Shown here: one piece after another, positions 36,201-47,549 of the stretch
Numbering within the stretch: the first letter of the stretch is position 1
Layout of the letters: each line of letters begins with the position of its first letter
Source of the DNA: Antedon mediterranea
Taxonomy: Eukaryota; Echinodermata; Crinoidea; Comatulida; Antedonidae
NCBI RefSeq assembly: GCF_964355755.1
Contig: NC_092674.1
Coordinates: forward strand, 5,769,001-5,833,000
DNA: 64,000 nucleotides
Direction of reading: 5' to 3'
The notes under the pieces: model-generated
Seen by the model: the letters and a program-made list of their open reading frames with translations, nothing else
Databases searched by the model: none
Told to the model about the DNA's origin: nothing
Program-made: the position numbers and the translations under genes

Positions 36201-39200
36201 AAGGGTCGAAAATCGGCCATTTTTCGAAAATTTTCCTGTACTATAGTACAGGGATTTTGTCAAAAAATGGCCGATTTTTTACCTTTTTATTTTTCGATAA
36301 AACTGGTTACTATAGCAGAATTGACATGCGCAGAACGCATTATTCGACTCTGCGCATGTTTATTATGCTATAGTAACCATTTATGTCAAAAGTGGTTACT
36401 ATAGCCCAATTGACATGCGCAGAACCCATTATTCGACTCTGCGCATGTTTATTATGCTATAGTAACCATTTATATCAAAAAATAAAAGGGTCGAAAATCT
36501 GCCATTTTTGAAAATTTTCCTGTATATATAGTACAGGGATTTTTTTAGAAAATGGCCGATTTTCGACCTTTTTATTTTTCGATAAAACTGGATACTATAG
36601 CACAATTGACATGCGCAGAACGCATTATTCGACTCTGCGCATGTTTATTATGCTATAGTAACCATTTATATCAAAAAATAAAAGGGTCGAAAATCTGCCA
36701 TTTTTAAAAATTTTCCTGTATTATAGTACAGGGATTTTTTTAGAAAATGGCCAATTTTCGACCTTTTTATTTTTCGATAAAACTTGTTACTATTGCACAA
36801 TTGACATGCGCAGAACGCATTATTCGACTCTGCGCATGTTTATTAGTCTATGGTAACCATTTATATTAAAAAATAAAAGGGTGGAAAATCGGCCATTTTT
36901 CGTAAATTTCCCTGTACTATAGTACAGGAATTTTTTTAGAAAATGGCCGATTTTCGACCTTTTTATTTTTCGATAAAACTGGATACTATAGCACAATTGA
37001 CATGCGCAGAACGCATTATTCGACTCTGCGCATGTTTATTATGCTATAGTAACCATTTATGTCAAAAGTGGTTACTATAGCCCAATTGACATGCGCAGAA
37101 CCCATTATTCGACTCTGCGCATGTTTATTATGCTATAGTAACCATTTATATCAAAAAATAAAAGGGTCGAAAATCTGCCATTTTTCGAAAATTTTCCTGT
37201 ACTATAGTACAGGAATTTTTTTTTTAAAATGGCCGATTTTCAACCTTTTTATTTTTCGATAAAACTGGTTACTATAGCACAATTGACATGCGCAGAACGC
37301 ATTATTCGACTCTGCGCATGTTTATTATGCTATAGTAACCATTTATGTCAAAAGTGGTTACTATAGCACAATTGACATGCGCAGAACCCATTATTCGACT
37401 CTGCGCATGTTTATTATGCTATAGTAACCATTTATATCAAAAAATAAAAGGGTCGAAAATCGGACCTTTTTCGAAAATTTCCCGGTACTATAGTAAAGGG
37501 ATTTTTTCAAAAAATGGCCGATTTCCGACCTTTTTATTTTTCGGTAAAACTGGTTACTATAGCACAATTGACATGCGCAGAACGCATTATTCGACTCTGC
37601 GCATGTTTATTATGCTATAGTAACCATTTATGTCAAAAGTGGTTACTATAGCCCAATTGACATGCACAGAACGTATTATGCGACTCTGCGCATGTTTATT
37701 ATGCTATAGTAACCATTTATATCAAAAAAATAAAAGGGTCGAAAATCGGTCATTTTTCGAAAATTTCCCTTTACTATAGTACAGGGATTTTTTTAGAAAA
37801 TGGCCGATTTTCGACCTTTTTATTTTTCGATAAAACTGGTTACTATAGCACAATTGACATGCGCAGAACCCATTATTCGATTCTGCGCGTGTTTATTACG
37901 CTATAGTAACCATTTATATCAGAAAATAAAAGGGTCGAAAATCGGCCATTTTTCGAAAATTTTCCTGTACTATAGTACAGGGATTTTGTCAAAAAGTGGC
38001 CGATTTTTGACCTTTTTATTTTTCGATAAAACTGGTTACTATAGCAGAATTGACATGCACAGAACGCATTATTCGACTCTGCGCATGTTTATTATGCTAT
38101 AGTAACCATTTATGTCAAAAGTGGTTACTATAGCCCAATTGACATGCGCAGAACCCATTATTCGACTCTGCGCATGTTTACTATGCTGTAGTAACCATTT
38201 ATATCAAAAAATAAAAGGGTCGAAAATCAGCCATTTTTTGAAAATTTTCCTGTACTATAGTACAGGGATTTTTTTTTAAAAATGGCCGATTTTCGACCTT
38301 TTTATTTTTCGATAAAACTGGTTACTATAGCACAATTGACATGCGCAGAACGCATTATTCGACTCTGCGCATGTTTATTATGCTATAGTAACCATTTATG
38401 TCAAAAGTGGTTACTATAGCCCAATTGACATGCGCAGAACCCATTATTCGACTCTGCGCATGTTTATTATGCTATAGTAACCATTTATATAAAAAAGGAA
38501 AGGGTCGAAAATCTGCCATTTTTCGAAAATTTTCCTGTACTATAGTACAGGGATTTTAAAAAAAAATGGCCGATTTTTGACCTTTTATTTTTCGATAAAA
38601 CTGGTTACTATAGCACAATTGACATGCGCAGAACCCATTATTCGATTCTGCGCATGTTTATTACGCTATATTAACCATTTATATCAGAAAATAAAAGGGT
38701 TGAAAATCGGCCATTTTTCGAAAATTTTCCTGTACTATAGTACAGGGATTTTGTCAAAAAATGGCCGATTTTTGACCTTTTTATTTTCGATAAAACTGGT
38801 TACTATAGCAGAATTGACATGCGCAGAATGCATTATTCGACTCTGCGCATGTTTATTATGCTATAGTAACCATTTATGTCAAAAGTGGTTACTATAGCCC
38901 AATTGACATGCGCAGAACCCATTATTCGACTCTGCGCATTTTTATTATGCTATAGTAACCATTTATATCAAAAAATAAAAGGGTCGAAAATCTGCCATTT
39001 TTCGAAAATTTTCCTGTACTATAGTACAGGGATTTTTTTTTAAAAATGGCCGATTTTCGACCTTTTTATTTTTCGATAAAACTGGTTACTATAGCACAAT
39101 TGACATGCGCAAAACGCATTATTCGACTCTGCGCATGTTTATTATGCTATAGTAACCATTTATGTCAAAAGTGGTTACTATAGCCCAATTGACATGCGCA

Positions 39201-41848
39201 GAACCCATTATTCGACTCTGCGCATGTTTACTATGCTGTAGTAACCATTTATATCAAAAAATAAAAGGGTCGAAAATCAGCCATTTTTTGAAAATTTTCC
39301 TGTACTATAGTACAGGGATTTTTTTTTAAAAATGGCCGATTTTCGACCTTTTCATTTTTCGATAAAACTGGTTACTATAGCACAATTGACATGCGCAGAA
39401 CGCATTATTCGACTCTGCGCATGTTTATTATGCTATAGTAACCATTTATGTCAAAAGTGGTTACTATAGCCCAATTGACATGCGCAGAACCCATTATTCG
39501 ACTCTGCGCATGTTTATTATGCTATAGTAACCATTTATATAAAAAAGGAAAGGGTCGAAAATCTGCCATTTTTAGAAAATTTTCCTGTACTATAGTACAG
39601 GGATTTTAAAAAAAAAATGGCCGATTTTCGACCTTTTATTTTTCGATAAAACTGGTTACTATAGCACAATTGACATGCGCAGAAACCATTATTCGACTCT
39701 GCGCATGTTTATTATGCTATAGTAACCATTTATATCAAAAAATAAAAGGGTCGAAAATCGGCCCTTTTTCGAAAATTTCCCGGTACTATAGTAAAGGGAT
39801 TTTTTCAAAAAATGGCCGTTTTCCGACCTTTTTATTTTTCGGTAAAACTGGTTACTATAGCACAATTGACATGCGCAGAACGCATTATTCGACTCTGCGC
39901 ATGTTTATTATGCTATAGTAACCATTTATGTCAAAAGTGGTTACTATAGCCCAATTGACATGCACAGAACGTATTATTCGACTCTGCGCATGTTTATTAT
40001 GCTATAGTAACCATTTATATCAGAAAATAAAAGGGTCGAAAATCGGCCATTTTTCGAAAATTTTCCTGTACTATAGTACAGGGATTTTGTCAAAAAATGG
40101 CCGATTTTTTACCTTTTTATTTTTCGATAAAACTGGTTACTATAGCAGAATTGACATGCGCAGAACGCATTATTCGACTCTGCGCATGTTTATTATGCTA
40201 TAGTAACCATTTATGTCAAAAGTGGTTACTATAGCCCAATTGACATGCGCAGAACCCATTATTCGACTCTGCGCATGTTTATTATGCTATAGTAACCATT
40301 TATATCAAAAAATAAAAGGGTCGAAAATCTGCCATTTTTGAAAATTTTCCTGTATATATAGTACAGGGATTTTTTAGAAAATGGCCGATTTTCGACCTTT
40401 TTATTTTTCGATAAAACTGGATACTATAGCACAATTGACATGCGCAGAACGCATTATTCGACTCTGCGCATGTTTATTATGCTATAGTAACCATTTATAT
40501 CAAAAAATAAAAGGGTCGAAAATCTGGCATTTTTAAAAATTTTCCTGTATTATAGTACAGGGATTTTTTTAGAAAATGGCCAATTTTCGATCTTTTTATT
40601 TTTCGATAAAACTTGTTACTATTGCACAATTGACATGCGCAGAACGCATTATTCGACTCTGCGCATGTTTATTAGTCTATGGTAACCATTTATATTAAAA
40701 AATAAAAGGGTGGAAAATCGGCCATTTTTCGTAAATTTCCCTGTACTATAGTACAGGAATTTTTTTAGAAAATGGCCGATTTTCGACCTTTTTATTTTTC
40801 GATAAAACTGGATACTATAGCACAATTGACATGCGCAGAACGCATTATTCGACTCTGCGCATGTTTATTATGCTATAGTAACCATTTATGTCAAAAGTGG
40901 TTACTATAGCCCAATTGACATGCACAGAACGTATTATTCGACTCTGCGCATGTTTATTATGCTATAGTAACCATTTATATCAGAAAATAAAAGGGTCGAA
41001 AATCGGCCATTTTTCGAAAATTTTCCTGTACTATAGTACAGGGATTTTGTCAAAAAATGGCCGATTTTTTACCTTTTTATTTTTCGATAAAACTGGTTAC
41101 TATAGCAGAATTGACATGCGCAGAACGCATTATTCGACTCTGCGCATGTTTATTATGCTATAGTAACCATTTATGTCAAAAGTGGTTACTATAGCCCAAT
41201 TGACATGCGCAGAACCCATTATTCGACTCTGCGCATGTTTATTATGCTATAGTAACCATTTATATCAAAAAATAAAAGGGTCGAAAATCTGCCATTTTTG
41301 AAAATTTTCCTGTATATATAGTACAGGGATTTTTTTAGAAAATGGCCGATTTTCGACCTTTTTATTTTTCGATAAAACTGGATACTATAGCACAATTGAC
41401 ATGCGCAGAACGCATTATTCGACTCTGCGCATGTTTATTATGCTATAGTAACCATTTATATCAAAAAATAAAAGGGTCGAAAATCTGCCATTTTTAAAAA
41501 TTTTCCTGTATTATAGTACAGGAATTTTTTTAGAAAATGGCCAATTTTCGACCTTTTTATTTTTCGATAAAACTTGTTACTATTGCACAATTGACATGCG
41601 CAGAACGCATTATTCGACTCTGCGCATGTTTATTAGTCTATGGTAACCATTTATATTAAAAAATAAAAGGGTGGAAAATCGGCCATTTTTCGTAAATTTC
41701 CCTGTACTATAGTACAGGAATTTTTTTAGAAAATGGCCGATTTTCGACCTTTTTATTTTTCGATAAAACTGGATACTATAGCACAATTGACATGCGCAGA
41801 ACGCATTATTCGACTCTGCGCATGTTTATTATGCTATAGTAACCATTT
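33228..41848. repeat. Higher-order repeat: 3.83-kb tandem duplication plus 960-bp unit
   Basis: Landmarks at 33228, 33514, 33969, 35840 and 36098 recur at 37059, 37345, 37800, 39670 and 39928, a constant offset of 3830-3831 bp. Copy 1 is therefore about 33228-37058 and copy 2 about 37059-40887. They share rare variants (for example TCTGCGCGTG in place of TCTGCGCATG at about 34052 and 37884) and differ at few sites (34034 CAC against CAG; 35260 TTACC against TTACT). The last 960 bp of the block (36098-37058 and 39928-40887) is present once more at 40888-41848. Confidence 0.88.
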
Positions 41849-43425
41849 ATGTCAAAAGTGGTTACTATAGCCCAATTGACATGCGCAGAACCCATTATTC
41901 GACTCTGCGCATGTTTATTATGCTATAGTAACCATTTATATAAAAAAGAAAAGGGTCGAAAATCTGCCATTTTTCGAAAATTTTCCTGTACTATAGTACA
42001 GGGATTTTTTTTAAAAAATGGCCGATTTTCGACCTTTTATTTTTCGATAAAACTGGTTACTATAGCACAATTGACATGCGCAGAACCCATTATTCGATTC
42101 TGCGCATGTTTATTACGCTATAGTAACCATTTATATCAGAAAATAAAAGGGTCGAAAATCGCCCATTTTTCGAAAATTTTCCTGTACTATAGTACAGGGA
42201 TTTTGTCAAAAAATGGCCGATTTTTTACCTTTTTATTTTCCGATAAAACTGGTTACTATAGCAGAATTGACATGCGCAGAACCCATTATTCGACTCTGCG
42301 CATGTTTATTATGCTATAGTAACCATTTATGTCAAAAGTGGTTACTATAGCCCAATTGACATGCACAGAACGTATTATTCGACTCTGCGCATGTTTATTA
42401 TGCTATAGTAACCATTTATATCAGAAAATAAAAGGGTTGAAAATCGGCCATTTTTCGAAAATTTTCCTGTACTATAGTACAGGGATTTTGTCAAAAAATG
42501 GCCGATTTTTGACCTTTTTATTTTCGATAAAACTGGTTACTATAGCAGAATTGACATGCGCAGAATGCATTATTCGACTCTGCGCATGTTTATTATGCTA
42601 TAGTAACCATTTATGTCAAAAGTGGTTACTATAGCCCAATTGACATGCGCAGAACCCATTATTCGACTCTGCGCATTTTTATTATGCTATAGTAACCATT
42701 TATATCAAAAAATAAAAGGGTCGAAAATATGCCATTTTTCGAAAATTTTCCTGTACTATAGTACAGGGATTTTTTTTTTAAAATGGCCGATTTTCGACCT
42801 TTTTATTTTTCGATAAAACTGGTTACTATAGCACAATTGACATGCGCAGAACGCATTATTCGACTCTGCGCATGTTTATTATGCTATAGTAACATATATG
42901 TCAAAAGTGGTTACTATAGCACAATTGACATGCGCAGAACCCATTATTCGACTCTGCGCATGTTTATTATGCTATAGTAACCATTTATATCAAAAAATAA
43001 AAAGGTTAAAAATCGGCCATTTTTCGAAAAAATCCCTGTACTATAGTTAAGGGATTTTTTTTTTAAATGGCCGATTTTCGACCTTTTTATTTTTCGGTAA
43101 AACTGGTTACTATAGCAAATTGACATGCGCAGAACGCATTATTCGACTCTGCGCATGTATATTATGCTATAGTAACCATTTATGTCAAAAGTGGTTACTA
43201 TAGCACAATTGACATGCACAGAACGCATTATTCGACTCTGCGCATGTTTATTATGCTATAGTAACCATTTATATCAAAAAAATAAAAGGGTCGAAAATCG
43301 GTCATTTTTCGAAAATTTCCCGGTACTATAATACAGGGATTTTTTCGAAAAATTGCCGATTTTCGACCTTTTTATTTTCGGTAAAACTGGTTACTATAGC
43401 ACAATTGACATGCGCAAAACGTATT

Positions 43426-44799
43426 TACTTGCTTACTTGTTTACTTACTTGCTTACTTGTTTCCGGAGCTCAGCAATGCTGGGTCCGGAGTCGAGGCTAG
43501 GCTATGCCTATAAGCCCCTCTTGATAATTACATCAACTCTTGAATATGGCGCAAATTTAAGAGGGTGGTTGGACCATGCCCGTTCAAGACCGGACTTAAA
43601 TTGATTGGTTGATCTTGAAGCTACTACATCCTCCGATAACGAATTCCATAATATAATAGCTTTTCGACCAAATGAGTCCCTCATCCAATTTGTGCGTGAG
43701 AACTTAAATTTTAATTTAAAAGAATGACCACGTGTTCTAACATCTTCATCACGCTCAAAAAAAGAATCAGCAGAAATACTATCCACTCCATGTAAAATTT
43801 TAAAAATCTGTATCAAATGAGCTCTTTGCCTTCTGTATGCGAGAGTAGGTAGGTTGAGAATTTTCAGCCTTTCTGAATAAGGTAAATGACGAATGGAAAA
43901 AATAAGCTTGGTGGCACGTTCTTGGACTTTTTCCAATAGGTCTTCCTCCTTACAATGTAGCGAGTTAAAAACAACGTTGCAGTATTCCAAGGTCGGACGA
44001 ATAATAGCTTTATATAAATGAAGAAACCCATCCATATTTAAAAACTTGAAAGCTCGATATACCATGCCCAACTTCCGATTTGCTCTCATTGCTACATCTG
44101 CCACATGTACATTAAAAACAAGTTTAGAGTCAATAGTAACACCGAGGTCTTTTTCATGATCAACTTCATTCAATAAGAAACCACGCATGGCATACAGATG
44201 TTTGTTGTTTTTCTTCCAGAAGTGCATTACTTTGCACTTACCATCGTTAAAAGGTAATTGCCATTTGTCAGACCAGTCACATGCTTTCTCTAAATCTTCT
44301 TGTAGAACTTGAGCATCATTCACAGTGTTAACTACTCTATACAATTTAGTATCATCTGCAAACATGCGTACAGAGGAAGAAATAACAGAAGGTAAATCAT
44401 TTATAAACATAATGAAAAGAACAGGTCCAACGACGCTTCCTTGCGGAATACCACTACGAACATCAGCCCAATCTGAAACACATCCATTGACACTAACCCG
44501 TTGTTGTCTATCGTTAAGAAATTCTTGAAACCAGTTTAGAAGTTTACCTCTAATACCCAATGCACTCATTTTCAGAAGGAGTCTATGATGAGGCACACTA
44601 TCGAAAGCCTTCTTGTAGTCAAGGTAGATACAATCAAAACAATCCTGATTATCAAAATAAGAAAACCAGTTTTCAAGAACATCAAGTAATTGTAAAGCAC
44701 AGGAACGACCTTGCCGGAAACCAAATTGCTCATAACAAATAAGTGAGTGATGTTCAAGAAAGTCCAATAATTCCTTCCTGATAATTCTCTCCATAATTT
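43426..44799 (-). mobile_element. 5'-truncated CR1-like non-LTR retrotransposon inserted in the satellite
   Basis: The insert splits an S module whose variant centre reads CGTATTATTCGAC. The left flank ends CGTATT and the right flank resumes TATTATTCGAC, so TATT (43422-43425 and 44800-44803) is a 4-bp target-site duplication. On the minus strand the element starts inside the reverse transcriptase gene and ends in AAGTAAGC/AAGTAAAC-type 8-bp tandem units, as expected for the CR1 superfamily. Length is 1374 bp. The open frame inside is undamaged, so insertion is recent. Confidence 0.9.
43508..44794 (-). CDS. Reverse transcriptase fragment of CR1-like element (C-terminal 428 residues of ORF2)
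   Basis: Copies element RNA into DNA at a nicked target (target-primed reverse transcription). Motifs in order: GFRQGRS (about residue 25), catalytic motif A YLDYKKAFDSVPH (about residue 58), motif B' SGIPQGSVVGPVLF (about 113) and motif C FADDTKLY (about 143), whose double Asp is the active site. Then comes the thumb and the typical C-terminal RLKILNLPTLAYRRQRAHLI segment. The endonuclease and first finger motifs are absent because of 5' truncation; the first Met is simply the first in frame after the junction. The frame has no stops. It cannot act alone without the missing domains. Confidence 0.9.
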   Translation of the reverse strand: MERIIRKELLDFLEHHSLICYEQFGFRQGRSCALQLLDVLENWFSYFDNQDCFDCIYLDYKKAFDSVPHHRLLLKMSALGIRGKLLNWFQEFLNDRQQRVSVNGCVSDWADVRSGIPQGSVVGPVLFIMFINDLPSVISSSVRMFADDTKLYRVVNTVNDAQVLQEDLEKACDWSDKWQLPFNDGKCKVMHFWKKNNKHLYAMRGFLLNEVDHEKDLGVTIDSKLVFNVHVADVAMRANRKLGMVYRAFKFLNMDGFLHLYKAIIRPTLEYCNVVFNSLHCKEEDLLEKVQERATKLIFSIRHLPYSERLKILNLPTLAYRRQRAHLIQIFKILHGVDSISADSFFERDEDVRTRGHSFKLKFKFSRTNWMRDSFGRKAIILWNSLSEDVVASRSTNQFKSGLERAWSNHPLKFAPYSRVDVIIKRGL

Positions 44800-45463
44800 T
44801 ATTATTCGACTCTGCGCATGTTTATTATGCTATAGTAACCATTTATGTCAAAAGTGGTTACTATAGCCCAATTGACATGCGCAGAACCCATTATTCGACT
44901 CTGCGCATGTTTATTATGCTATAGTAACCATATATATCAAAAAATAAAAGGGTCGAAAATCGGCCATTTTTCGAAAATTTTCCTGTACTATAGTACACGG
45001 ATTTTTTGTTAAAAAAATGGCCGATTTTCGACTTTTTTATTTTTCGATAAAACTGGTTACTATAGCACAATTGACATGCGCAGAACCCATTATTCGATTC
45101 TGCGCATGTTTATTACGCTATAGTAATCATTTATATCAGAAAATAAAAGGGTCGAAAATCTGCCATTTTTCGAAAATTGTCCTGTACTATATATAGTACA
45201 GGGATTTTGTCAAATAATGGCCGATTTTTGACCTTTTTATTTTCGATAAAACTGGTTACTATAGCACAATTGACATGCGCAGAACGCATTATTCGACTCT
45301 GCGCATGTTTATTATGCTATAGTAACCATTTATGTCAAAAGTGGTTACTATAGCACAATTGACATGCGCAGAACCCATTATTTGACTCTGCGCATGTTTA
45401 TTATGCTATATTAACCATTTATATCAAAAAATAAAAGGGTCGAAAATCGGCCATTTTTAGTAA

Positions 45464-46050
45464 CCAGTTTTATCGAAAGAGTCAAAGTTTTGCCCTTTTT
45501 ACTATGACTCTATATGATGATAACGCAATATATGTGCATAATTATAAGGTAATATAATTGCACAATAATTTTATTTTAAAAACTTGATATTTTGCCCAGC
45601 CATCTTTGAAAAAATCTTCGAAAATTACCAAATTTCGGACCTTTCATTTTTAACATAGCTGGTTATTATGACGCTATAAAATGATGATAACGCAATATAT
45701 TTGGCAATATTATTGCATTGAAGGAAAATTTTCCAAAAATGACAACATTTCGACCCTTTTATTTTTTAAATGTTAGGTTATCTGAGAGTTATTTATATAC
45801 CCGAAAGCTCTGCAATTTCTTTTTGACTGTTTTACTTTATTCTTTTGGTTTAGCTTTTTGCTTAGGTTTTTTATTTGCATCTTCATGAAGATACAACCAC
45901 TGTTATACCTACACTGTTTTTTTTCAATGATTTTCTTTTTTGATTGATATATTATGCGCATATACAGCCATCGCATAATAAGATAATTTTTGAAAAGCCG
46001 ATGTTTTGGTCAAATTTCAAACCTTTTATTTTTTATACATGCGCATATAA
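45464..46050. repeat. Degenerate edge of the palindromic satellite
   Basis: Past the regular array the sequence still holds decayed unit pieces (AACTGG/AGCTGGTTA(C/T)TATGAC, GACC(C)TTTTATTTTT, GATGATAACGCAATATAT twice). The stretch ACTATGACTCTATATGATGA, then TAACGCAATATATGTGCATA at 45500-45540, matches ACTATGGCTCTATAAGACGA at the left edge (31263-31300) in the same orientation. No gene was seen. Confidence 0.65.
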
Positions 46051-46261
46051 AATATTATGCTTATAAATGTTCTGCATATTATTTTTACCAACCACCACAC
46101 ACTACATCCAATGTGCGTACTGTACGTTGCGACGACGCGTTGATGTTACGCAAAGATATAGCGCACTGGTATCTAAGTAACAAGGCAGTATAGAATCTAA
46201 AATAATAACGTGCTTCTCTCTTGAGATTTAATTTTGATTTTTATCTTCTTAAAGCCAGACA

Positions 46262-47345
46262 ATGACTGGATTTGTGAGCCATAGTATTCGTACAGTACCC
46301 CTTGGTGGGGAGCAATGGATCCTAGGTCACGAGTGGTACATGGAGAAGCGAGAACCTTATCAGGTAGCTATATGCTATTACCTCACTCCCTGAGGACGAT
46401 CAAAGCATAATTATTGATCGAAACGTCGAGAAACTCAACAGTTCTTTTCAGAACTAATATGCCTATACGTGGTGTTCCGCAACATTTATAACAACGTATA
46501 GGCTGTACCTGTATTAAGAGAGTAGGCGTACTCATAAAAAAATCATAATAAAATTAGGGGCGGATCGAGAAATTGCAGATGGGTAAGAGGGGACGGAGGT
46601 TGATGGCATCTTACCCCAACCATGGTGGATATAAGAAGATTGTGGGAGTATTAATTAGGTTCACATAAATTGCACTTGGAACATTTGAAGGGTTAAACAT
46701 TGGACTAACATGATCCAATGGCCAATATGTCAAGCACAAATTCAGATCAGGCCGGGGTTGTTTCATATTTTATCCTATCCTTTAAGTCAAGATCAAAGTT
46801 TGTGCCTGCTGACAATTAAACTAAAGCATAACTGGCCACGTAGAAGTGCATCTTGACGCTTTTGTTTTTGCTATATTAAGAATTCCCTACAAATCAAACG
46901 GGAAAACCTTATCCTATCGATAGATTAATCTATTTGATGAGCGCATTCAGTTATTTAATTACCCGGGTAAAGTTAGTAATAATTAGTCCCTGAAGCCAAC
47001 TTAGCGGGTAAGTTAACTAAGCCTGAACGGGCCCTATCTTTATATTATCTTTATCTTTACTACAATAATGACTTGATTAACTGTTTTGTCTACTTACTTT
47101 AGGCTTGGAAAAACAGTATCTGCAGCAGATTGAACCATATTGGCCGTATGTTAGTGAGTATGCAATATTTTGTGGTTAAAAAAATATATAGATAAGATAA
47201 ATCCGTGTAGCAAACCTCAGATGAAACCTTTTTTTTCTGTTTACAGAATAAATCATTGGCAGAGTATCCAACCATCACAGATTACTCGCCGTATGAAGTA
47301 GGAGCTAAATACAAATTAAAGGACTACAGGAGACAACGATTATAA
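46262..47345 (+). CDS. Small three-exon gene, 83 residues, family unknown
   Basis: Exons 46262-46363, 47103-47153 and 47247-47345 join at codon boundaries (all phase 0) with donors GTAGCT and GTGAGT and acceptors CTTACTTTAG and TGTTTACAG, ending at TAA 47343-47345. The product starts MTGFVSHSIRTVPLGGEQW, has WYMEKREPYQAWKNSI in the middle and ends GAKYKLKDYRRQRL. It is basic, rich in Tyr, Trp and Arg, with no signal peptide or membrane helix. An in-frame stop (46250-46252) precedes the ATG, although an acceptor-like CCAG just before it leaves open an upstream exon. I do not recognise the family. It lies tail-to-tail with DYNC2H1, about 2 kb away. Short Tyr/Trp-rich basic proteins of this sort are common among ciliary microtubule-inner proteins, but that is only a guess. 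Confidence 0.6.
46390..46503 (+). other. Structured stretch with hammerhead-like core, possible retroelement remnant
   Basis: CTGAGGA (46390-46396) fits the hammerhead CUGANGA core. CGATC is followed by a 14-nt loop and GATC (stem II), then GAAAC and GTC (46420-46427), a layout like that reported for Penelope-like element ribozymes. Just downstream GCCTATACGT (46461-46470) and ACGTATAGGC (46494-46503) form a perfect 10-bp inverted repeat. Stem I pairing is poor, so catalytic activity is doubtful. Confidence 0.3.
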
Positions 47346-47549
47346 ACCAGTTTTGTTGAAACTATCAATACGAAATAATACTTATATAAGCCTATTGACA
47401 TTTTGTTTTGTTTTTTTTTTTCGATTCTCTTCAAAACGTATTCCTCCTGGTTTGTTTCATTAAAAGGGAATTTTTCGTCTAGTTTAGATCGGTCATGTAC
47501 CGTACAATACATGACATTTAATACATACATTTAATTGTTCGCTTTCCTA

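Larger units (their letters stand above)
31200..45470. repeat. Palindromic satellite array made of two alternating hairpin modules
   Basis: Module S (about 75 bp) runs from GGTTACTATAGC through ATGCGCAGAAC, a short ATTATTCGA loop, TCTGCGCATG, to GCTATAGTAACC; both arm pairs are reverse complements. Module L (about 120 bp) contains AAAAGGGTCGAAAATCGGCC, a central CCTGTACTATAGTACAGG palindrome and GGCCGATTTTCGACCTTTTT, also self-complementary. Neighbouring S modules are separated either by ATTTATGTCAAAAGT or by an L module, giving spacings of about 90 and 196 bp and a common 286-bp S-S-L unit. By spacing I estimate 75-80 S modules (not counted exactly). Open frames such as those encoding MSKVVTIAQLTC are by-products of the repeat. 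The array is interrupted at 43426-44799 by a retrotransposon. Confidence 0.95.

Noticed and set aside
31636-43126. Many 60-166-codon open frames, e.g. encoding MSKVVTIAQLTC...CACLLCYSNHLYQK
   Set aside because: They are generated by the palindromic satellite; unit lengths (90, 196, 286 bp) do not preserve frame and the frames end at each unit change.
31400-45470. Satellite arm GTTACTATAGC as an array of RFX X-boxes near a ciliary gene
   Set aside because: The first half-site fits but the second (RRNRAC) does not in the usual CACAATT or CCCAATT context.
31400-45470. CRISPR-like array
   Set aside because: Host is an animal genome; both alternating modules are repeated, so there are no unique spacers, and no cas genes.
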